This document shows positions 31,339 to 37,898 of a stretch of DNA of 37,898 nt, one piece after another. Location of the stretch: assembly GCA_031261065.1 (NCBI GenBank), contig JAISKD010000010.1, positions 1 to 37,898 of the forward strand, in the 5' to 3' direction. Position 1 is the stretch's first letter. Each line of letters opens with the position of its first letter. The translations under genes were made by a program, and so were the position numbers. The notes below the pieces were generated by a model. It worked only from the letters and a program-made list of their open reading frames with translations, made no database searches and was not told where the DNA came from. This stretch comes from Mycoplasmataceae bacterium. GTDB taxonomy: Bacteria; Bacillota_I; Bacilli_A; Mycoplasmatales; Mycoplasmoidaceae.

Positions 31339-34056
31339 ATGATGAAAAGGTTCAAAAGGAATTTAATAGCATTATCAGCCTTCATTCCCACAGTTGCCGT
31401 TGCCTCAGCATGTACACCTCCAAGAATTCCAGAAGTCAATTTGGCTGATATCGAGTTTTCAAATATAGAAAATAATACATTTACATTTGAAGCTGACGAT
31501 ATTGCTAATGTCACTGATACAGAATATATATCTGTTTTAGATTCAGAAATATTGCAAAATGAAGTTCTAAATGCCATTGCCGAAACTTCGCCATATATTC
31601 ATGCCGATTATCTAAATTATTCAATTTCAGAAAAAACATTAACTGATTATAGTTCACCAGTGGGTGTGCAAATCACAATATCTGCTAAATCATGAGTTTT
31701 GGATATTACTAATCAAAAAACTTTTTCTGTTTATGTACAAGCAACTCTTAAAAAGCAAACAATAACTGCAAAAACATTTTCAAACTTCACGCACGCACCA
31801 TACGGTTTGCTTGGAAATCCCGATACAAACTATGTAAATACACCAGATCAATTTATCTTTGATACAATGCTTAATTCATCACTAAAACAGGACTTGACTA
31901 GCTATCTTAACGCAGTGGTTTTTGACAATGAAAATATCGTAACAGTGAATGATTTTGATTTAATTGGTTTTCAAACACCAGATAACACAAGAAATTTTGT
32001 AACTAAGCAAAAAATATCTGTTTGTTTTATTGCAAAAACAAGTAGTGAACACATAAAAACTTTATCGTCATTTTACATTTCAAATAAAATAGAGTTTGTT
32101 GGCGTTGACCTAACATATTCCCTTAATGATTTTGCGACATTTAAAGTAGCTAAGTCAATTCCAGTATCTCCAGGCACGGGTGGAGAATTAAAAATTAGCA
32201 AAACCGTATTTGATAATTGGTTTGGTGATAGTGATACTCCAACGGAACAATATGTCAGCTTATTAAAGCAAGCAAAAACAACATTATCCAAAGAAATTGC
32301 TGGTTCTTCTCCTGACCAAATCGCTTTAACACTTGAGTGTGCCGCTGGTACTTTTGGTGACGGAAGTGCTTTGCTCGATGATGGAGCTGAAGTGGAGATT
32401 ATTGTTAAACCTCTCAACCCAGATTTTCCAATTGATGGGATGATTACACTAAACGGAGAATGAAAATTCTTTTTGACATTAAATGCAACATTTAATATCG
32501 TAGATATTAGTTCAGTGAAAAATTGGAATAACTTTGAACCTCCATTTTGTGACGAAGAGAATGAAATTGTAGTGCAAATACCATATGTAAATGATGATTA
32601 TTTAAAAGCCGTTACTCTTAATGAAATTAGACAATATATCAACGGCTATTTAGATGAACTAGAAGAAAACATAACAAATTGAATGAATGAAGAAAACACA
32701 TTGTTTGATGATGGCACGGAAAATGGAGCTCATATCGCAAATACAGTTGATCAAGATGATTTTGATATTTCAATTCCTTCTGATCTTAACCCAGCAACAT
32801 TTGATTTTACGACCAATGCAGCTGATGTTTATTTCGAAATAGATAGTATTTATAAAATTAAAAACAAAATAACAGGTAATCTTTCTTCAAAAGGTGCTAC
32901 TGACCACAATGACACAAAGATTAAGGTTAAATTATTAATGGACCCACAAAGTACAACATATACTGATGTATATACAGCATATGGAACAGGTAATGCTCCT
33001 CAAAGTAAAATACCCAAATTTACGTTAGATTTTAATTTAGACTTAGAGGATGTACCAGCGGGGTCATCACAAGAAACTTGACTAACAATAACTAATGGTC
33101 ATATGTCTGTAGACATACCTGCATATAGATTTTCACTAACATATGACCCCAGAGCGATAGAACCAGATAATTTAAGTCGATATAATTTGGTCGCAGGAAA
33201 TACATATAATTTTGATTCAGCATCTGAATCAATTAAAGATTTCTGTCGAGGAACTCAAGGAAATAAATATGTGGTAACAAATACTTTATCACCTGATGAC
33301 TATTATCCTGTTGGCACAACTATATTGCCACAGAGAGCACAAGCATATTATGAAAAGACCGGAACTGTATATGGTGGAAATCATGCACGTAATTTTACTG
33401 GTGTAGAAATGGCATCAAATCATATACCATTTACAGCTTCAGAATCAAAAACTGAAACATATGTCGGACAATGAAATAAACCCGCTGACATTAAAACATA
33501 TAAATCAGATGCAGAAGGTTCATTAGTTTCCTCTATTGTAAACGATCATGCAACAGGTACTGGTTTAACCGACATAATTAGCCAATCCGTAGGAAATATC
33601 TTCGATACAAACACCATATTCCGTAAAATGATGTTAGGTTTCAAATACAATGACAGGTGTGTAGTTGATGAAAATTGAGAGGTTGTGCCTAGTGGTAATT
33701 TTATAAATGATGGCGATTACGGCGATGACGCAAATCATTTCTTTCATTTTCTTGAAGTGCAGTTAACAATAACAGATATTTGAAGAAATACAACCTGGAC
33801 TTTTATTGATAATGCACATGCATCATCACGAAAACCAGCGGGAATATACATAGACACATCACAAGGAACTTTATCAAAACCACAGTTTACTTTTTCTTAT
33901 TTCCAAACAGTGATATATCCTCACAATGAAGTTTTTGAGCATCCCAAACTGTGAATGACTGGCGAAAATAATCATGATTGGCATACTGTTTCTTTAGCAG
34001 ATGAAAAATCGATGCCAGTGGGTGCAGTTTTTAGTGCCGTGCATGAAGGCAGGTAA
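31339..34056 (+). CDS. Tandem-array lipoprotein B
   Basis: 905 residues from ATG 31339; the second codon is also ATG, and starting there gives 904, equal to A. Signal peptide with FIPTVAVASAC and lipidated Cys. Collinear with A and C throughout. It agrees with C and differs from A in GELKISKTVFDNWFGDSDTP, but agrees with A and differs from C in GTFGDGSALLDDGAEVEI, a mosaic pattern suggesting gene conversion. Its most variable parts are around residues 570-590 and the last 60 before the conserved AVFSAVHEGR. Outward-facing anchored protein by its lipobox; function unknown. Confidence 0.85.
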
Positions 34057-34127
34057 GTATAAAAACCTAAAGATTTAAGTAAATCGCCATTAACTTACTT
34101 TCATTATCACAAAATATTATATATTTT

Positions 34128-34183
34128 CACGCGCACAATAAATATATATCAAATATTTTAATATATAAATAATATATATACAG
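34128..34183 (+). promoter_or_regulatory. Upstream region of lipoprotein C with CGCG block
   Basis: CACGCGCAC (34128-34136) is preceded by ATATATTTT and followed by AATAAATATAT, as upstream of A and B. It starts 56 bases before the ATG (52 for A, 56 for B). TATAAATAAT then ATATATACAG leads to ATG 34184. Confidence 0.5.
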
Positions 34184-36913
34184 ATGAAAAAGTTCAAAAG
34201 GAATTTAATAGCATTATCAGTTGTCATTCCAACAGTCGCTGTTGCCACTGCTTGTACACCTCCTAGAATCCCTGAAGTTAATTTGGCTAACATTGAGTTT
34301 TCAAATGTAGAAAATAATACATTTACATTTGAGGCTAACGATATTACCAATGTTACTGATGCAGAATATATGTCTGTTTTAGATTCAGAAACGTTACAAA
34401 ATGAAGTGCTAAATACTATTACTGATTCTTCACCTTATGTGCGCGCTGATTATTTAAATTATTCAATTTCAGAAAAAACATCTACTGACTATAGTTCTCC
34501 GGTTGACGTGCAAATTACAATATCCGCTAAAGCATGAGCTTTAGATGTTACTAATCAAAAAACTTTCACTATTCGTGTACAGTCTGTTCTTAAAAAACAA
34601 ACAATAACTGCAAAAACATTCGCAAACTTTGCGCATGCGCCATATCATCTGCTTGGAAGTGATGATACAAACTATGCGAATACTCCAGATCAGTATATCC
34701 TTGACACAATGCTTAATTCATCATTGAAACAAGACTTAACCAATTATCTTAATACTTTGTATTTTGCAGGTGAAAATATCTTAACAGTAAATGATTTTGA
34801 TTTGATTGGTTTTCAAACACAAGATAACACAAGAAATTTTACAAATAAGCAAAAAGTATCTATTTGCTTTATTGCAAAATCAAATAGTGAACACATAAAA
34901 ACTTTATCATCATTCTATATCTCAAATAAAGTAGAGTTTGTTGGTGTTGACAAGACATATTCCCTTAACGATTTTGCGACATTTAAAGTATCTAAGTCAA
35001 TTCCCGTAACTCCTGGTGATAGCGGAGAATTAAAAATTAGCAAAACCGTATTTGATAATTGGTTTGGTGATAGTGATACTCCTACGGAACAATATGTTAG
35101 CTTATTAAAACAAGCAAAAACAACACTGTCCAAAGAAATTGTCGGTTCTTCTCCTGACCAAATAGCTTTAAAGCTTGAATGTAAAGAGCATACTTTTGGT
35201 GAAAGCGATAACACTTTGCTTGATGATGGAGCCGAAATAGAGATTGTTGTTGAACCGCTCTATCCAGCGCCAGTTGATGGGATGATTACACTAACTGGAG
35301 AATGAAAATTCTTTTTAACATTGAATGCTACATTCAATATTGTTGATATTAGTTCAGTAAAAAACTGAAATAACTTTGAACCTCCTCACTATGATGAATC
35401 ACATGAGATCGTAGTGCAAATACCATACGTGGATGATAATTATTTAAAAGCTGTTACTCTCGCAAACGTTAAACAATATATCAGTGGTTACTTAGATGAA
35501 ATAGAAGAAGACGTTGCTGACTGGATGAACGATGCAGCTACAAAGTTTGATGATGGAACAGTAGACGGAGCGCACATCGCACATACAGTTGACCAAGATG
35601 ATTTCGATATTTCAATTCCTTCTAATCTTAACCCGGCAACTTTTGACTTCACAAGTGGTGCAGCCGATGTTTATTTTCAAATAGATAGTATTAATAAAAT
35701 TAAAAACAAAATAACAGGCAGCCTTTCTTCAAAGGGCGCTACTGACCACAACGACACAAAGATTAAGGTTAAATTATTGATGGACCCTCAAAGTGCCACA
35801 TACATTGATGTGTATACTGCATACGGAACCGGCAGTACTCCTGGGTCTAAAGCACCTAAATCAACAATCGATTTCAATTTGGATATTGAACACTCAAATG
35901 GATGGATAGGACCAAATCAGGATACTTGACTATCAATAACAAATGGGCATTTATCTTTAGATATACCAGCATATAGATTTGCACTATCATATGACCCTAG
36001 AGCGATAGAACAAGCCAATTTAAGTCTCTATGGTTTAACTGCAGGCAATACGTATAATTTTGATTCATCAGCTGCGATGATTAAAAATTTCTGCCAAGGA
36101 ACACAAGGATCTAAATATGTTGTAACAAATAGTTTAACACCTACTGACTATTATCCTGTTGGCACAACAATATTGCCTCAAAGAGCACAAGTATATTATG
36201 AGAAAAATGCAACTACATATGATGGAATACACGCTGATGTTTTCAGTGGCGTAGAAGTAGCATCAAATCATATACCTTTCGTACAAACAGAAGAAAAGGA
36301 TTATAACACATATGCCGGGATGTGAAATAAACCCTCTAATGTTAAAACATATAAATCAGACGCAGAGGGTTCATTGGTTTCTTCTATTGTAAATGAACTT
36401 TCAACATCTAATCACTTAACTGACATAGTTAGCCAGTCCGAGGGTAATATCTATGATACAAACACCATACTTCGTAAAATGATGTTAGGTTTTAAATACA
36501 GTGCTAAATGTGTAGCTAATTTTGATTGAACTATTGAACCTAGCGGTTATTTTGTAAATGATGATGATTATGGCGCAGATGCAAATCATTTCTTCCATTT
36601 TCTTGAGTCACAGTTAATGATCACAGATCTTTGAAGAAATACAACTTGAACTATCATTGATTCCGTACAAGCTACAGCACGAAAACCAGCGGGTATATAC
36701 ATAGATACTTCGCAAAGTAGTACAACACCTCCACAAATGTCTTTTACTTTCTTTCAAACAGCAGTACACGAATACGATCAACAGTGATCTAGTGATGAAT
36801 GTAAGCTATGAATGAGTGCCTTAGATAGTAGTGGTTGAAAGACTTTTAATTTAGCTTCAGACAAAGCAAAACCATTGGGGGCAGTTTATAGTGCTGTGCA
36901 TGAAGGGAGGTAG
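34184..36913 (+). CDS. Tandem-array lipoprotein C
   Basis: 909 residues, TGA-Trp throughout, stop TAG. The signal peptide is almost identical to that of A, with lipidated Cys25. Same domain order as A and B; variable near residues 575-590 (HSNGWIGPNQDTW) and before the C-terminal AVYSAVHEGR. Small insertions relative to the others include HTFGESDNTLLDDG. Its last codons, GGG AGG TAG, create a Shine-Dalgarno (AAGGGAGG) for the next gene 5 bases downstream; A and B end GGC AGG TAA and lack it. C and D are therefore probably translated from one message. Function unknown. Confidence 0.85.
36904..36911 (+). promoter_or_regulatory. Shine-Dalgarno for lipoprotein D
   Basis: AGGGAGGT, complementary to the usual 16S rRNA 3' end, lies 7 bases before ATG 36919, inside the final codons and stop of gene C. 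It is the only strong Shine-Dalgarno I see in the window. Confidence 0.7.
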
Positions 36914-36918
36914 AAATT

Positions 36919-37898
36919 ATGAAGAAATCGTTTTTAATTAAATCATCGATAACCGCTCCGGCGATTGGAGTATTACTAGTTGCTAGCTCATGTGCAAACC
37001 CTACTGATAAACGAATTACCATTTTTGGAGATTCTGATATTCAATGTAATCTTGGAGATGCATATACAGAAACATACGAAGTATATAATTACGAAGGTGT
37101 TAAAATTGATTCTCCATCATGGCACGTAAATTCTGATGATGCTGGATTCCCAACATTTGCTAGTTTTGATAGTGTGCATGGTACTTTAAGCTGAACACAA
37201 GACAAATTGAATTCAAGAGATTTTGTTCATACTTATTCTTTTTATATTTTTGCATCATATTCGAATGATGGTACAACGTACAATGCAAAAAAGAGAGTAA
37301 CAATTAATGTTCAATATTCCCTTCCTGATTCCGTTGATATTTATACTTATCCTAGTTCATTAACCATTGTTTCTGGTTCAGCTGGTTCTTACCAATGTAG
37401 TGCTCAAACTTATCCAGTCGCAACAACAAATCAAAAGAAGGTAACATGAGAATTGTTATATGGGGATGAAAATGGAAATAATCAGCCTGGTTTCCCAATA
37501 TCTATTGACCACAATGGGAAAATTTGATGGCCTGACTATGCTGGTATAGATATGCAAGCGTCATGCTATGTTCGTATTAGGGCAATAAGTTCTGTTAACC
37601 CCGAAGCCGCTGTTCAAACTAAATTGTGTTCTATCCATACTGATTGAAATGCGGTTACGGATGTTGCAATTAGTGGAGATGATGAAATAAATGGAGTCTT
37701 TAATACTGAAGGCGGAAATAATTCTATGTCTGCAATAGCGACAGATGGTGATGGAGAATCATATGATGTAGAGCAAAATATGACTTGAACATTAAGTGAT
37801 TTTAGTCCATCTAGTGCTGAAAGTTATTTTCACATTGATGACGTAGCACACGGAAAATATCATTGAGATAAAATTGATAACCAAAACATCATTGATAC
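36919..37898 (+). CDS. Lipoprotein D with Ig-like repeats (3' end outside the window)
   Basis: At least 326 residues; the frame is open to the right edge. Signal peptide MKKSFLIKSSITAPAIGVLL with VASSC and lipidated Cys25. It is not a paralogue of A-C. The visible part is beta-rich with successive Ig-like (BIG2-type) modules of about 95 residues. One begins near ITIFGDSDIQCNLGDAY, the second near VDIYTYPSSLTIVSGSAGSY, which contains CSAQTYPVATTNQKKVTWEL (compare the V-x-P-x-x-A-T-N-x-x-V-x-W core of BIG2), and the third near VTDVAISGDDEINGVF. Such modules form extended stalks of surface adhesins. Translated from the C message by a strong Shine-Dalgarno. Confidence 0.8.

Noticed and set aside
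28499-36913. Insertion of a mobile element as the cause of the tandem lipoprotein genes
   Set aside because: No transposase, terminal inverted repeats or target duplications were seen; unequal recombination explains the array.

Overview
The window comes from an AT-rich Mollicute that reads UGA as tryptophan (translation table 4). Nearly every gene, including recA, valS, gltX, hisS and secDF, is interrupted by in-frame TGA and becomes a full-length family member only when TGA is read as Trp. I cannot name the species. A Mycoplasma-type lineage, not Acholeplasma, is the safe inference from the code.

Layout. 1-312 is a divergent intergenic region with an operator-like dyad and a phased 11-bp direct-repeat array. 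319-4004 (+) holds a class III nucleotide-cyclase-like protein, argininosuccinate synthase (argG) and a BspA-type leucine-rich-repeat lipoprotein. 4001-7628 (-) holds hisS, an archaeal-type aspartyl-tRNA synthetase and recA. 7651-20932 (+) is a long run: a fused SecDF, a C39-peptidase ABC exporter with a decayed ATPase domain, valS, a short ComEC, DNA polymerase III delta (holA), an unknown four-helix membrane protein, a stand-alone ATP-grasp ligase, a pentapeptide-repeat protein and rpsD. 21060-26706 mixes strands: a protein resembling only the C-terminal chaperone domain of trigger factor (-), folA-scpA-scpB (+), degV (-), gltX (+) and a multi-pass membrane protein (-). Then come tRNA-Thr(TGT), an orphan sufB, and three tandem paralogous ~905-residue lipoproteins followed by a fourth, Ig-like lipoprotein that runs off the right edge.

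Gene expression. Most genes that head a transcription unit have a -10 box (TATAAT or close) about 6 bases before the start codon and no Shine-Dalgarno sequence, so transcription should begin at or next to the start codon (leaderless mRNA). This spacing decides several starts: ATG 319 for the cyclase-like gene, GTG 2589 for the BspA-like gene, and a leftward gene predicted to begin at base 6. The one clear Shine-Dalgarno precedes the fourth lipoprotein. Convergent genes end within 1-4 bp of each other, twice sharing a TTAA whose two strands supply both stop codons.

How the genes fit together. Core functions dominate: aminoacylation (hisS, aspS, valS, gltX), chromosome segregation (scpAB), replication and recombination (holA, recA), secretion (secDF) and one-carbon metabolism (folA). 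The accessory layer is the surface: a secretion accessory protein, a peptidase-exporter and five lipoproteins. The most unusual items are a predicted adenylate cyclase in a lineage not known for cAMP signalling, the ATTTGTC-N4 phased repeats upstream of both that gene and recA, and the tandem mosaic lipoprotein array with a conserved GC-rich upstream block.
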